Shown here in pieces: positions 1 to 8,414 of a DNA stretch of 64,000 nucleotides. The DNA is from Bradyrhizobium sp. 170. Its GTDB lineage: Bacteria; Pseudomonadota; Alphaproteobacteria; Rhizobiales; Xanthobacteraceae. The stretch lies in NCBI RefSeq assembly GCF_023101085.1, contig NZ_CP064703.1:5084001-5148000 (forward strand), given 5' to 3'. Numbering within the stretch: position 1 is the first letter of the stretch; every line of letters begins with the position of its first letter. The position numbers and the translations under genes were made by a program. The notes beneath the pieces were generated by a model. It made no database searches, had not been told where the DNA came from, and was given only the letters and a program-made list of their open reading frames with translations.

Positions 1-316
1 CGATCAGCGCGATGCCGAAGGTCAGCAGCAATCCGTAGAGATGGTCGAGGCCGGAGAGCCATTGCAGCATGGTCCGCTCCAGGATCATGCCGAAGATACC
101 GACGACGATGGGCGCGATGATCAGCGCCGGCCAATAGCCGATGCCGGCGATGTTCAACAGAAAGTACGCGCAGAACGCACCCATCATATAGAGCGCGCCA
201 TGGGCGAAATTGATGATGTTGAGCATGCCGAAGATCACGGCGAGCCCGAGACTGAGCAGCGCGTAGAACGATCCGTTGATCAATCCCACCAAGAGCTGGG
301 CGTAAAGAGCTTGCAT
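1..316 (-). CDS. livH: Branched-chain amino-acid ABC transporter permease, LivH type (3' end outside window)
   Basis: The reading frame starts at the ATG complementary to 314-316 and runs off the left edge, so only the N-terminal 105 codons or so are present. It begins MQALYAQLLVGLINGSFY and continues with the LivH-like run INFAHGALYMMGA, followed by hydrophobic segments. LivH is one of two inner-membrane permeases that import leucine, isoleucine, valine or related amides. The gene follows the binding-protein gene on the same strand with about 90 bases between them, so it is probably the fourth gene of the livG-livF-binding protein-livH operon. Family identity is firm; the substrate is inferred only. 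Confidence 0.9.
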   Translation of the reverse strand, partial: MQALYAQLLVGLINGSFYALLSLGLAVIFGMLNIINFAHGALYMMGAFCAYFLLNIAGIGYWPALIIAPIVVGIFGMILERTMLQWLSGLDHLYGLLLTFGIALI

Positions 317-405
317 CGGTTTCGCACTCAATCTCGTTTATGACGCAAATCGCGTTGTGACGCGAGAGGGCGCCCGCCGGCACGGATGCCGGCGGGCTAT
401 CGTTC

Positions 406-1623
406 TTACTTCTTTACCAGCGGACAGGCGCTTTCCGAAAGCGGTCGGAAGGCCTGGTCCGCCGGGGTTGTTCCGACCAGCTTGTAATAGTCCCACGGTC
501 CCTTGGATTCGGAAGGCTTCTTGACTTCAAACAGATAGGCCGGATGAAGCTTGCGGCCGTCGGCGCGGATCGTGCCCTTGCCGAACAGCGGGTCGTCAGT
601 CGGCGCTTCCTTCATTTTCGCAACCACCTTGACGCCGTCATGAGGATTGCCGCCCATCGCATCGATCGTCTTGAAATAGTGGATCAGGCCCGAATACACG
701 CCAGCCTGCACCATCGACGGCATCGCCTTGTTCTTCATGCGCTCGGAGAAGCGTTTCGAAAACGCGCGAGTGCCGTCGTTCAAATCCCAGTAGAACGTTT
801 CGGTGAAATTCAGGCCCTGAGCCACCTTGAGGCCGAGGGAGTGAACGTCGTTGATGAACAGCAGCAGTCCCGCGAGTTTCTGGCCGCCCGAGACGATGCC
901 GAACTCCGCGGCCTGCTTGATGGTGTTGGTAGTGTCGCCGCCGGCATTGGCCATGCCGACGATCTTGGCCTTGGAGGCCTGCGCCTGCAGCAGGAACGAG
1001 GAGAAGTCCGACGAATTCAGGGGATGCCTGACGGTGCCGATAACCTTGCCGCCCGATTTAACCACGACTGCGGCGGTATCGCGTTCCAGCGCGTGGCCGA
1101 ACGCGTAGTCCGCGGTCAGGAAGTACCAGGTGTCGCCGCCGGCCTTCACCAGCGCCTGCCCGGTGCTGTTCGCCAGCATGTAGGTGTCGTAAACCCAGTG
1201 AATTGTGTTCGGCGAGCACTGGGCATTGGTGAGGTCCGACGTCGCCGCGCCGGTATTGATCATGATGGCGTTCTTTTCCTTCACCAGATTGTTCACCGCC
1301 AGCGCAACGCCGGAGTTCAGAACATCCACGAAGATATCGACCTTCTCGACGTCGATCCATTGACGCGCGACGGTGGTGCCGATGTCGGGTTTGTTCTGGT
1401 GGTCGGCGGAGATCAGGTCGATCTTCCACCCCTTGGCCGCAAGGCCGGAATCCTCGATCGCCATCTGCGCCGCCAACGTCGAGCCGGCGCCGCCGAGGTC
1501 GGAGTAAAGCCCGGAATTGTCGGTGAGAACGCCGATCTTGACGTTCTTGTCCTGTGCCAGGGCGCCGCCTGCGGCAAACGCCAGGGCGGTGCCGAGGAAA
1601 AGAGCTGAAATGCGATGTTTCAT
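406..1623 (-). CDS. Branched-chain amino-acid type ABC transporter substrate-binding protein
   Basis: This is a 405-residue periplasmic binding protein of the LivJ/LivK class (type I periplasmic fold). I chose the ATG at 1623 because it gives a clean signal peptide (MKHRISALFLGTALAFAAGG, cleavage after ALA near residue 22) and has GGAGA about 5 bases upstream. The mature protein opens with KIGVLTDNSGLYSDLGG, typical of the family. The in-frame extension upstream overlaps livF and lacks a signal peptide. The gene lies between livF and livH in one minus-strand operon. The ligand is not predictable; relatives in rhizobia also bind amides, urea and aromatic acids. Confidence 0.93.
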   Translation of the reverse strand: MKHRISALFLGTALAFAAGGALAQDKNVKIGVLTDNSGLYSDLGGAGSTLAAQMAIEDSGLAAKGWKIDLISADHQNKPDIGTTVARQWIDVEKVDIFVDVLNSGVALAVNNLVKEKNAIMINTGAATSDLTNAQCSPNTIHWVYDTYMLANSTGQALVKAGGDTWYFLTADYAFGHALERDTAAVVVKSGGKVIGTVRHPLNSSDFSSFLLQAQASKAKIVGMANAGGDTTNTIKQAAEFGIVSGGQKLAGLLLFINDVHSLGLKVAQGLNFTETFYWDLNDGTRAFSKRFSERMKNKAMPSMVQAGVYSGLIHYFKTIDAMGGNPHDGVKVVAKMKEAPTDDPLFGKGTIRADGRKLHPAYLFEVKKPSESKGPWDYYKLVGTTPADQAFRPLSESACPLVKK

Positions 1624-1661
1624 ATTGTCTCCATTAATCCTGAGTGCAGTCGCAGTAACAA

Positions 1662-2405
1662 TCAGACGCCGAGATAGGTGTGGAGCTTGTCCATGTTGGC
1701 CGACAGCTCCGAATTCGCAAACCCGTCGATGACCTTGCCGTGCTCGACGATGTAGTAGCGGTCGGCCACCGTGGAGGCGAAGCGAAAATTCTGCTCGACC
1801 AGCAGGATGGTGAAGCCTTCCGATTTCAGCCGCGCGATGGTGTGGCCGATCTGCTGGATGATGACAGGCGCGAGACCCTCGGTCGGCTCGTCCAGCATCA
1901 GGAAGCGCGCGCCGGTGCGCAGGATTCTGGCGATCGCGAGCATCTGCTGCTCGCCGCCGGAAAGCTTGGTGCCCTGGCTGTTGAGGCGCTCCTTCAGGTT
2001 CGGAAACAGTTCGAAGATCTGGTCGAGCGAGAGCCCGCCGCTGCGCACGATCGGCGGCAGCAGCAGGTTTTCGCGCACGTCGAGGCTTGCGAAAATGCCC
2101 CGCTCCTCGGGACAAAACGCGATGCCCATCCGCGCGATCCTGTCGGACGAGGCGCGGATGATGTCTTCATTGTTGAAGCGGATCGAACCGGTACGCTTGC
2201 CGATAATTCCCATCACCGACTTCAGCGTCGTAGTCTTGCCGGCGCCGTTGCGGCCGAGCAGCGTAACCACCTCACCGGCCTTCACATTGAAGTTGATGCC
2301 GTGAAGGATGTGGGATTCGCCGTACCAGGCCTGCAGGTCCGAAACGGAAAGAATTTCCCCGCCCGCCGGCTTGGCGGCGGCTTCGGCCATTTTCAACTCA
2401 GGCAT
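1662..2405 (-). CDS. livF: Branched-chain amino-acid ABC transporter ATP-binding protein LivF
   Basis: This is a 247-residue ABC ATPase. Walker A is GRNGAGKTT (about residues 51-59), the signature is LSGGEQQM and Walker B is FLMLDEPTEGLAP. The short LivF architecture and the order after livG support LivF rather than a generic ABC protein. The start is the ATG at 2405, which overlaps the end of livG by 8 bases and implies translational coupling. It would energise uptake through LivH/LivM at the inner membrane. A longer in-frame start at 2459 lies inside livG and is less likely. Confidence 0.93.
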   Translation of the reverse strand: MPELKMAEAAAKPAGGEILSVSDLQAWYGESHILHGINFNVKAGEVVTLLGRNGAGKTTTLKSVMGIIGKRTGSIRFNNEDIIRASSDRIARMGIAFCPEERGIFASLDVRENLLLPPIVRSGGLSLDQIFELFPNLKERLNSQGTKLSGGEQQMLAIARILRTGARFLMLDEPTEGLAPVIIQQIGHTIARLKSEGFTILLVEQNFRFASTVADRYYIVEHGKVIDGFANSELSANMDKLHTYLGV

Positions 2406-3153
2406 GACCGGCCCCCAGATAGGCTTCCTTGACGCGCTCGTCCTTGGACAGTTCAGCATAATTGCCTTCGGCCAGCACCTGCCCGCGCGTCAGCACCGTG
2501 ATGATGTCGGACAGGTTGGCGACCACGGAGAGATTATGTTCGACCATCAGGATGGTGTACTTCGCCGAGATGCGCTTGATCAGCGCCGCGATCTTGTCGA
2601 TGTCTTCATGGCCCATGCCGGCCATCGGCTCGTCGAGCAGCATCATCTCGGGGTCGAGCGCCAGCGTCGTCGCAATTTCGAGCGCCCGTTTGCGTCCGTA
2701 GGGCATCTCGACCGCCGGCGTGCTGGCGAACTCGCTCAGGCCCACATCGTTGAGAAGCTCATGCGCGCGGCCGTTGAAGCGGTCGAGCACGCTCTTGGAA
2801 CGCCAGAAATCGAACGAAGCCCCGTGCTGGCGCTGCAAGGCGACGCGGACGTTCTCCAGCGCCGTCAAGTGCGGAAACACCGCCGAAATCTGGAACGAAC
2901 GCACCAGCCCGAGACGCGCCACATCGGCCGGCGCCATCGCGGTGATGTCCTGTCCCTTGTACAGGATCTGGCCTGCCGACGGCCTCAGGAACTTGGTCAG
3001 CAGGTTGAAGCATGTCGTCTTGCCGGCGCCGTTAGGCCCGATCAGCGCATGAATGCTACCGCGACGCACCTTGAGGGCGACATCGCGAACGGCGAAGAAA
3101 CCTGCGAATTCCTTGGTCAATCCGTGGGTTTCGAGAATGAACTCATCAGCCAA
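2398..3153 (-). CDS. livG: Branched-chain amino-acid ABC transporter ATP-binding protein LivG
   Basis: This is a 251-residue ABC ATPase with Walker A GPNGAGKTT, a PYGRKRALEIA segment at the signature position (the LivG variant) and Walker B MMLLDEPMAGMG. I chose the TTG at 3153, giving MADEFILETHGLTKEF, because GGGGGA lies about 7 bases upstream and the encoded N-terminus matches the family. The in-frame extension to 3285 is arginine/proline-rich and looks non-coding. It is the first gene of the operon within the window and its 3' end overlaps livF. Confidence 0.9.
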   Translation of the reverse strand: MADEFILETHGLTKEFAGFFAVRDVALKVRRGSIHALIGPNGAGKTTCFNLLTKFLRPSAGQILYKGQDITAMAPADVARLGLVRSFQISAVFPHLTALENVRVALQRQHGASFDFWRSKSVLDRFNGRAHELLNDVGLSEFASTPAVEMPYGRKRALEIATTLALDPEMMLLDEPMAGMGHEDIDKIAALIKRISAKYTILMVEHNLSVVANLSDIITVLTRGQVLAEGNYAELSKDERVKEAYLGAGHA

Positions 3154-3525
3154 ACAAATTTCCCCCGTCAGCCGTCTCCGCGAGTTCGCCCGCGCGCGGC
3201 CAATTTTTCCTGTTCGGGCAGGCTCTGCCGGACGTCCTGGAAACCGTCCCGAGCCCGCCGCCTCCGGGCCGGAATATGCCGTCAACGGTATGGGTTAGGC
3301 AAGGTGGAAAGCTGCCACGGGGAAAACGCGCGTGCCGGTTCCGGATGCGCCATAAGTCGAATTGCGCCGATTGCCCGGCCTGGCTGGCCCGCTATCCGTG
3401 CTCAACCGCGATCTTTGCGCCGGCAAGCCATCGTTAACGGTGTTCTGCTGCAATCGGGCGCTTTCATACAATATTTCCGCCTCAGCCGCATCATCACGCG
3501 ATTTAGACAGCCAGGAATTGCCGCC
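3154..3525. other. Divergent intergenic region between livG and the PAS_5 pair
   Basis: These 372 bases separate the minus-strand liv operon from a plus-strand gene, so promoters for both should lie here. I see no convincing gene, terminator or strong inverted repeat. Reading frames crossing it are arginine-rich and unconvincing. Confidence 0.5.
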
Positions 3526-4128
3526 TTGGAATTTGAAAGCGCCGGACCGTCGGTCGTCAAATCTATCAAACAGCGCGACCTGCTGAACACCTGGCTGCGG
3601 CAATACGCCCGCGACCAGTCGATACCGCGCATGTCGGAATACCAGCCGGCGCGGATCGAGGACGAACTTCCCGACCTGGTACTCTACACCGTCGATACCA
3701 GCACGCAGCCGCCACGCCTGACCATTCAGAGCGACGGGACGCGGATGTCGACGGCTTATGGGAATACCGGCAAAGGCCGCTATCTCGACGAGTATCTGGG
3801 CGCAAGGCTCGCTCCGATCGTGATGCCGGTCTATCATGAATGCATCGCGCGCCGCCTTCCCGCCTATACCATCGCCAATATCGATGACATCTACGGGCGA
3901 ATCGTCGCCTATGAGCGGCTGTTGCTGCCGTTCTCCGACGGCGGCGGCATTACCCACATCATCGCTTCGCTGAAGACCATCAGCGAGGACGGCGGCTTCG
4001 AGATCAAGAACCTGATGCGCGGAAACGACAAGCTGCCGGTGCCGAAGCTGCGCACCATCATCGACCGCGATCTCTTCCATCGCGCGCCCGGCCGCATTCC
4101 GTCCGGCGACGAACTCGAATTCAGTTAA
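3526..4128 (+). CDS. PAS_5 (DUF1457-like) domain protein, first of a tandem pair
   Basis: This is a 200-residue protein with a single PAS-like domain of the alphaproteobacterial PAS_5 type. The start is TTG at 3526 with AGGA 9-12 bases upstream. It is supported by alignment with the next gene: LEFESAGPSVVKSI here against MQFESADPSVVKSI there. Conserved stretches include RYLDEYLGARLAPIV, YERLLLPFSDGG and LRTIIDRDLF. No output domain follows the PAS fold, so a sensory or partner-binding role is likely, but ligand and partner are unknown. It ends 6 bases before its paralogue. Confidence 0.8.
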   Translation: MEFESAGPSVVKSIKQRDLLNTWLRQYARDQSIPRMSEYQPARIEDELPDLVLYTVDTSTQPPRLTIQSDGTRMSTAYGNTGKGRYLDEYLGARLAPIVMPVYHECIARRLPAYTIANIDDIYGRIVAYERLLLPFSDGGGITHIIASLKTISEDGGFEIKNLMRGNDKLPVPKLRTIIDRDLFHRAPGRIPSGDELEFS

Positions 4129-4134
4129 GCCGCG

Positions 4135-4764
4135 ATGCAATTCGAAAGTGCCGATCCTTCGGTCGTCAAGTCGATCAGGCAGCGCTATCTCCTGAACGAA
4201 TGGCTGCGCGCGGCCGGCAAGCAGCGAACCATGCCTCCGCCCGGTGATTTTCAGCCGGAGCAGGTCGCCGACGAACTGGTCGACATGATGCAATATGAGG
4301 TCGTCGGCCAGGGCGATGGCGCGCGATTTCTAATCACGCATGAAGGCGCCAGGCTCGCTACCACCTACGGCAGCGACCATATCGAGCCCACACAGCGAAC
4401 CAACCGCTATCTCGACGATGCGATCGGACCCGAACGATATGCCAACGTCGTTGCCTTGTACCGGGCCTGCGTGGCCCGTCAGCGGCCGACCTATTCCATT
4501 TCGACGGTACAGGACGCCGACGGCAAGGACGTATCCTATGAACGGCTGCTGATGCCGCTCGGCGACGGCAATGTGGTCAGCCAGATCGTCGGATCCTTCA
4601 AGAGCATCAGCATCGAAGGCGGATTCAAGATCAGCAATCTGATGGGCCTGAGGCCAAAGGCCGGGCCGGTGACGCTTGTCAGGGCGATCATCGATCGCCA
4701 GTTCGTGCCGGCTGCGGCCCCGGCGGACGCGTCGTCGTCCGACGAGATCGTCGAGTTCGATTAG
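4135..4764 (+). CDS. PAS_5 (DUF1457-like) domain protein, second of a tandem pair
   Basis: This 209-residue paralogue of the preceding gene starts at an ATG six bases after it. Shared landmarks are the N-terminal SVVKSIRQRYLLNEWL, RYLDDAIGPERYANVV, YERLLMPLGDG and a C-terminal LVRAIIDRQF. Like its neighbour it consists of one PAS-like fold with a short acidic tail (SSSDEIVEFD). The pair probably arose by tandem duplication and may form a heterodimer, which is inference. A dispersed repeat follows the stop codon. Confidence 0.8.
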   Translation: MQFESADPSVVKSIRQRYLLNEWLRAAGKQRTMPPPGDFQPEQVADELVDMMQYEVVGQGDGARFLITHEGARLATTYGSDHIEPTQRTNRYLDDAIGPERYANVVALYRACVARQRPTYSISTVQDADGKDVSYERLLMPLGDGNVVSQIVGSFKSISIEGGFKISNLMGLRPKAGPVTLVRAIIDRQFVPAAAPADASSSDEIVEFD

Positions 4765-4865
4765 GGCGTTTTCCAGCGAAGTGGCGACCGGTTCGCGTCA
4801 GGAAACGCGTCAAATCAAAAATCTAGAGCCCCGTTCCGATTCCATCGGAACGGAAAAGGCTCTAG
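4765..4865. repeat. Bradyrhizobium-type dispersed repeat with terminal palindrome
   Basis: The block begins GCGTTTTCCAGCGAAGTGG, passes through ACCGGTTCGCGT and ACGCGTCAAA, and ends in a long inverted repeat at 4823-4865. The outer arms are CTAGAGCC and GGCTCTAG; the inner arms are GTTCCGAT and ATCGGAAC. I recognise this arrangement from many Bradyrhizobium intergenic regions. It lies between convergent genes, and its right arm contains the stop codon of the ArsC-like gene, so it may act as a bidirectional terminator. Confidence 0.75.
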
Positions 4866-5233
4866 GCCTTGCGCCCGCGCGATTTGGACGGCACTTCCTT
4901 GCCGTAGACCTCCGGCTTGAATCCGACCAGCAATTTGCCGCCGAGATCGAGTACCGGACGCTTGATCATCGAAGGCTGCGCCAGCATCAACGCCAGCGCC
5001 TTGCGCTCGTTGAGGCCTTCCTTGTCGCCGTCGGGCAGCTTCTTGAACGTCGTGCCCGCGCGGTTGAGCAGCGTTTCCCAACCGAGTTCGTCGGACCATT
5101 GCTTGAGTTTGTCCTTGGCGATGCCGGCAAGCTTATAGTCGTGAAAGTCGTAAGCCACGCCGTGATCGTCAAGCCAGGCGCGCGCCTTCTTCATGGTGTC
5201 ACAGTTCTTGATGCCGTAGATCGTGATGGGCAT
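4862..5233 (-). CDS. ArsC/Spx-family protein, YffB type
   Basis: This 123-residue protein has a thioredoxin-like ArsC fold. It has the N-terminal motif YGIKNCDTMKKA with one redox cysteine (C11) and the C-terminal KRPVLDLGGKLLVGF segment. This is the pattern of the YffB subgroup, which are probably glutathione-dependent thiol reductases rather than true arsenate reductases. There is no ars gene nearby. It is transcribed toward the PAS_5 pair, and its stop codon lies inside the palindrome of the dispersed repeat. Confidence 0.85.
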   Translation of the reverse strand: MPITIYGIKNCDTMKKARAWLDDHGVAYDFHDYKLAGIAKDKLKQWSDELGWETLLNRAGTTFKKLPDGDKEGLNERKALALMLAQPSMIKRPVLDLGGKLLVGFKPEVYGKEVPSKSRGRKA

Positions 5234-5343
5234 TTTCGTTGCATTCCGGACTGGCGTTATTGGTCCTGTCGGACCGGATTAGAGTTAAGCGGATCGGCGA
5301 ATCTATCATAGACTGGCGTATCCCTTTCTGCCGGGACCAACCG

Positions 5344-5502
5344 ATGGAATTCACCGTATTGTTTCTGGCCACGGCCATCGTGATGCTGATCGCCTGGCGC
5401 GGTCAACGTCCACTGGCGCTCGGCCTGTTCGGAGCCATCCTGATCGCGTGCGTCGCCACCTATCTGCACCACGCGACCGATACGCTGAAACTGTCGTTCT
5501 GA
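5344..5502 (+). CDS. DUF5993-type small membrane protein
   Basis: This is a 52-residue protein starting at the ATG at 5344. Two hydrophobic segments (FTVLFLATAIVMLIAW and LGLFGAILIACVATYL) are separated by RGQRPL, and the tail is HHATDTLKLSF. The sequence matches my memory of DUF5993 proteins, which sit directly before dsbB in Bradyrhizobium. Here dsbB starts 7 bases after the stop, so the two are probably co-translated. A role in the disulfide-bond pathway is inference from linkage. The longer in-frame start at 5239 would add an unrelated N-terminus. Confidence 0.7.
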   Translation: MEFTVLFLATAIVMLIAWRGQRPLALGLFGAILIACVATYLHHATDTLKLSF

Positions 5503-5509
5503 GGGACGC

Positions 5510-6064
5510 ATGACCCCGGCGCGCGCCATCACGCTGAATGCACTCAGCCTCTACGCGGTGGCGCTGGTCTTGGCGGCGGCCTATGCGGCGCAGTTCATCC
5601 TTCGTGAGCTGCCCTGCCCGCTCTGCCTGCTGCAGCGTATCCTGTTCGCGGCGCTGGCCGTCGGTCCGATCCTCAATATCCGCTTCGGCCCCCGCCCCAG
5701 CCACTATGCGATGTCGCTGCTGGCGGCGGTCGCCGGCGCGGTGGCGTCGACCCGGCAGGTGCTGCTGCACATCATGCCCGGCGACGCCGGCTATGGTTCG
5801 GCGCTGCTCGGCTACCATTATTATACGTGGGCACTGCTCGGCTTCATTGCCGCCATCGTCCTGCTTGCCGCGATCCTGCTGTTCGACCGCCAGTTCGGGG
5901 AAGACAAAGCCGTGCTGCCGGCCACCGGCGGCTTCGCGCAAACCGCGGTGTGGCTCGTGATCGCGCTCACGGCGGCCAACGTGGTGACGACGCTGCTGGA
6001 ATGCGGCTTCGGCGCCTGCGCCGACAACCCCGTCGTTTACGAACTGCTCAAGCGCACGGCTTAA
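5510..6064 (+). CDS. dsbB: Disulfide bond formation protein B
   Basis: This is a 184-residue inner-membrane protein. The first periplasmic loop holds the redox pair C36-P-L-C39 (LPCPLCLLQR), and a second pair, C165 and C170, lies in LECGFGACADNP. DsbB reoxidises DsbA and passes electrons to quinone. Several hydrophobic helices fit the family. In most DsbB proteins the second cysteine pair lies in a loop between helices 3 and 4; here it is near the C-terminus after the last helix, as in the short alphaproteobacterial form. No dsbA lies in the window. The 3' end overlaps the convergent GST gene by a few bases. Confidence 0.88.
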   Translation: MTPARAITLNALSLYAVALVLAAAYAAQFILRELPCPLCLLQRILFAALAVGPILNIRFGPRPSHYAMSLLAAVAGAVASTRQVLLHIMPGDAGYGSALLGYHYYTWALLGFIAAIVLLAAILLFDRQFGEDKAVLPATGGFAQTAVWLVIALTAANVVTTLLECGFGACADNPVVYELLKRTA

Positions 6065-6765
6065 GACCGCTTCGGTATGTCGAGCCCGCGCTGCACCGCC
6101 GGCCGGGCGAGCCCGCGTTCCAGCCATGCCGGTACCTGCTTCAACGTATCGAACGCAACGAGATCGCGCGTACCGTAGAAGCCGATCAGGTTGCGCACCC
6201 AACCGAGCATGGAAATGTCGGCGATGGAATACTCGTCGTCCATGATCCACTGCCGTCCGGCAAGCCGCGTCTCCACCACATCCAGCAGACGTTTTGACTC
6301 GGCTACATAACGCTCGAGCGGCCGCTTGTCGGCATACTCCTTGCCGGCGAATTTGTGGAAAAAGCCGACCTGCCCGAACATCGGTCCGATCCCGCCCATC
6401 TGAAAGTGCAGCCACTGGATGGTCTGGTATCGCCGCGCCGGATCGGCCGGCAGGAGCTTGCCGGTCTTGTCAGCGAGATATTGCAGGATCGCCCCGGACT
6501 CGAACAGCGGCAGCGGCTTGCCGCCGGGCCCGTCCGGATCGAGGATGGCCGGGATCTTGCCGTTCGGATTCAGCGACAGGAACTCCGGCGTCTTCTGGTC
6601 GTCCTTGTTGAAGTCGACCAGATGCACTTCGTACGGCAATCCGATCTCTTCAAGCATGATCGAGACCTTGACGCCGTTCGGCGTCGGTAGCGAATAGAGC
6701 TGAAGGCGGTCGGGATGTTTGGCGGGCCAGCGTGTGGTGATCGGGAAGGCGGAGAGATCGGACAT
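6061..6765 (-). CDS. Glutathione S-transferase family protein (YfcG/Ure2p-like)
   Basis: This is a 234-residue cytosolic protein. The N-terminal thioredoxin-like half contains LPTPNGVKVSIMLEE, NPNGKIPAI and FESGAILQYLADK (glutathione site). The C-terminal helical half contains FQMGGIGPMFGQ and YSIADISMLGW. The TPNGxK motif places it with the YfcG/YghU group, which reduces disulfides and peroxides using glutathione. It faces the SDR gene divergently, so the promoter lies in about 6766-6843. Confidence 0.88.
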   Translation of the reverse strand: MSDLSAFPITTRWPAKHPDRLQLYSLPTPNGVKVSIMLEEIGLPYEVHLVDFNKDDQKTPEFLSLNPNGKIPAILDPDGPGGKPLPLFESGAILQYLADKTGKLLPADPARRYQTIQWLHFQMGGIGPMFGQVGFFHKFAGKEYADKRPLERYVAESKRLLDVVETRLAGRQWIMDDEYSIADISMLGWVRNLIGFYGTRDLVAFDTLKQVPAWLERGLARPAVQRGLDIPKRS

Positions 6766-6843
6766 CGAAACTCGTTTTGCATGGTTGCTGCTGCGCGGCT
6801 AATGTACGGCTGATGCCGCATATAACAAGGGCCCGCGCCGTAC

Positions 6844-7716
6844 ATGACCGATCAACCGTCTCCGGCGAAGCTCGGCCTCACTGATGAAGAGCTTGCGGCT
6901 CATCCGACCATGTTCGCGGCCGGTTCGCTGAAGGATCAGGTCGTCGTCGTCACGGGCGGCGCCGGCGGCATCGGGCGGGCGATCGCCTGGCTGTTCGCGC
7001 GGCTGGGCGCGCATGTCGCCGTGATCGGGCGCGACGGGGGCAAGCTCGATGCGCTCGTCGCCCAATTGGCCGGCCGCGGCTTCAAGGCATCCGCGCATGT
7101 CGCCGACATCAGGGAGCCCGATGCGGTCAACGCGCTGTTCGACACGATCTGGGTCGCGCATGGCCGCCTCGACAGTCTCATCAACAGTGCCGGCGGACAA
7201 TTTCCGCAAGCTGCGATCGATTTCTCCGTGAAGGGCTGGAACGCCGTCATCAACACCAATCTGAACGGCACCTGGTACATGATGCAGGCCGCCGCGCAAC
7301 GCTGGCGCGACCACAAGCATCCCGGCAGCATCGTCAACATCGTGGTCGTAACGACGCACGGCCTCTACGGCATTGCCCACACCATCGCGGCGCGAAGCGG
7401 CGTGATCGGGCTCTCCCGCGCCGTCGCGGTCGAATGGGCTCCCTTGAACATCCGGGTGAACTGCGTGGCGCCCGGCGCGATCGAAACCGAAGGCTGGAAC
7501 GTCTACTCGCCGGAAGCCCGCGCCGCCTACCCGCGCTCGAACCCCATGATGCGCGTCGGCTCGCCATGGGACGTCGCCGAGGCCAGCGTCTTCCTCGCCG
7601 GACCATCCGCGAAATTCGTGACCGGTGAGACGCTGACGGTCGACGGCGGCGGCCAGCTCTGGGGCGAAACCTGGACCACGGGCAAGCCCGCCTATTTCGG
7701 CGGCGATGACACGTAA
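6844..7716 (+). CDS. SDR-family oxidoreductase, dienoyl-CoA-reductase-like group
   Basis: This is a 290-residue Rossmann-fold protein with the dinucleotide site TGGAGGIG (near residues 38-45), NSAGG, and the C-terminal LTVDGGGQLWG. In the active-site region the usual YxxxK is replaced by a segment reading AHTIAARSGVIGLSRAVAVEW, so His and Arg occupy the positions normally held by Tyr and Lys. Related acyl-CoA-acting SDRs also lack the Tyr. The substrate is unknown. It lies 21 bases before the HAD gene and is probably co-transcribed with it. Confidence 0.85.
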   Translation: MTDQPSPAKLGLTDEELAAHPTMFAAGSLKDQVVVVTGGAGGIGRAIAWLFARLGAHVAVIGRDGGKLDALVAQLAGRGFKASAHVADIREPDAVNALFDTIWVAHGRLDSLINSAGGQFPQAAIDFSVKGWNAVINTNLNGTWYMMQAAAQRWRDHKHPGSIVNIVVVTTHGLYGIAHTIAARSGVIGLSRAVAVEWAPLNIRVNCVAPGAIETEGWNVYSPEARAAYPRSNPMMRVGSPWDVAEASVFLAGPSAKFVTGETLTVDGGGQLWGETWTTGKPAYFGGDDT

Positions 7717-7737
7717 CCCGCTGAAGGCCCTTTCCTC

Positions 7738-8373
7738 ATGACCCGCTATCGCCTCGCCATCTTCGACTTTGACGGTACGCTGGCCGATTCGCTTCCCTGG
7801 TTTCGTGCCTCGTTCCAGGACATGATTACGCGGTTCGATCTTGCGCCCGTCCGCGACGACGAGGTGGAAGGGCTGCGCGGAATGTCGGCGCGCGAAATCA
7901 TGGCGCGGCTCAATGTATCCATGTGGCAACTGCCGGCCATCGTCAGCGACATGCGAAAACGCAAGCTCGCGGCAGCGAGCGAGATATCGCTGTTCTCCGG
8001 CATCCCGGCGATACTGACCGACCTGCAACACCTCGGCATCAAGACCGCCATCGTCAGTTCCGATAGCGAAGCATCCGTCCGGCAGGTACTCGGACCCACC
8101 ACCGCCCAGATCACCCGCTTCGACTGCGGCGCGGCGGTGTTCGGAAAGCACTGGAAATTTCGACGCGTCGCACGGAAGCTTGGCGCGAAGCCTTCGGAGA
8201 CGATCTGCATCGGCGACGAGATCCGCGACATCGAAGCCGCGAAAGCCGCCGGCATGGATTCAGGTGCGGTAGCGTGGGGCTACGCTCTCCCCTCGGCGTT
8301 GCAGGCGGCTGGGCCGACACATCTGTTCAATTCCGTTGAAGAGATGACGCAGCGGCTTGCCGGGGCGAGATAG
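7738..8373 (+). CDS. HAD-superfamily hydrolase, phosphoglycolate-phosphatase-like
   Basis: This is a 211-residue cytosolic phosphatase with all four HAD motifs: DFDGTLADS (nucleophile Asp near residue 10), VSSDSEA (motif II), a Lys in FGKHWKF (motif III) and GDEIRDIEAA (motif IV). A helical cap follows motif I, as in the Gph/PGP group. The substrate cannot be read from the sequence. It follows the SDR gene closely on the same strand. Confidence 0.87.
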   Translation: MTRYRLAIFDFDGTLADSLPWFRASFQDMITRFDLAPVRDDEVEGLRGMSAREIMARLNVSMWQLPAIVSDMRKRKLAAASEISLFSGIPAILTDLQHLGIKTAIVSSDSEASVRQVLGPTTAQITRFDCGAAVFGKHWKFRRVARKLGAKPSETICIGDEIRDIEAAKAAGMDSGAVAWGYALPSALQAAGPTHLFNSVEEMTQRLAGAR

Positions 8374-8414
8374 CGCAGCCGAATGCATCCACGCCAGCCT
8401 CGCGCCAATTCCCG

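Noticed and set aside
3154-3285. A longer livG reaching to 3285
   Set aside because: The added residues are Arg/Pro-rich and non-conserved, while a TTG with a good Shine-Dalgarno gives the standard N-terminus.
4862-5233. An arsenic-resistance locus, because of the ArsC-like protein and the ArsR-type regulator at 20 kb
   Set aside because: The ArsC-like protein is of the YffB group, and the regulator lacks metal-binding cysteines and leads an SRPBCC operon.
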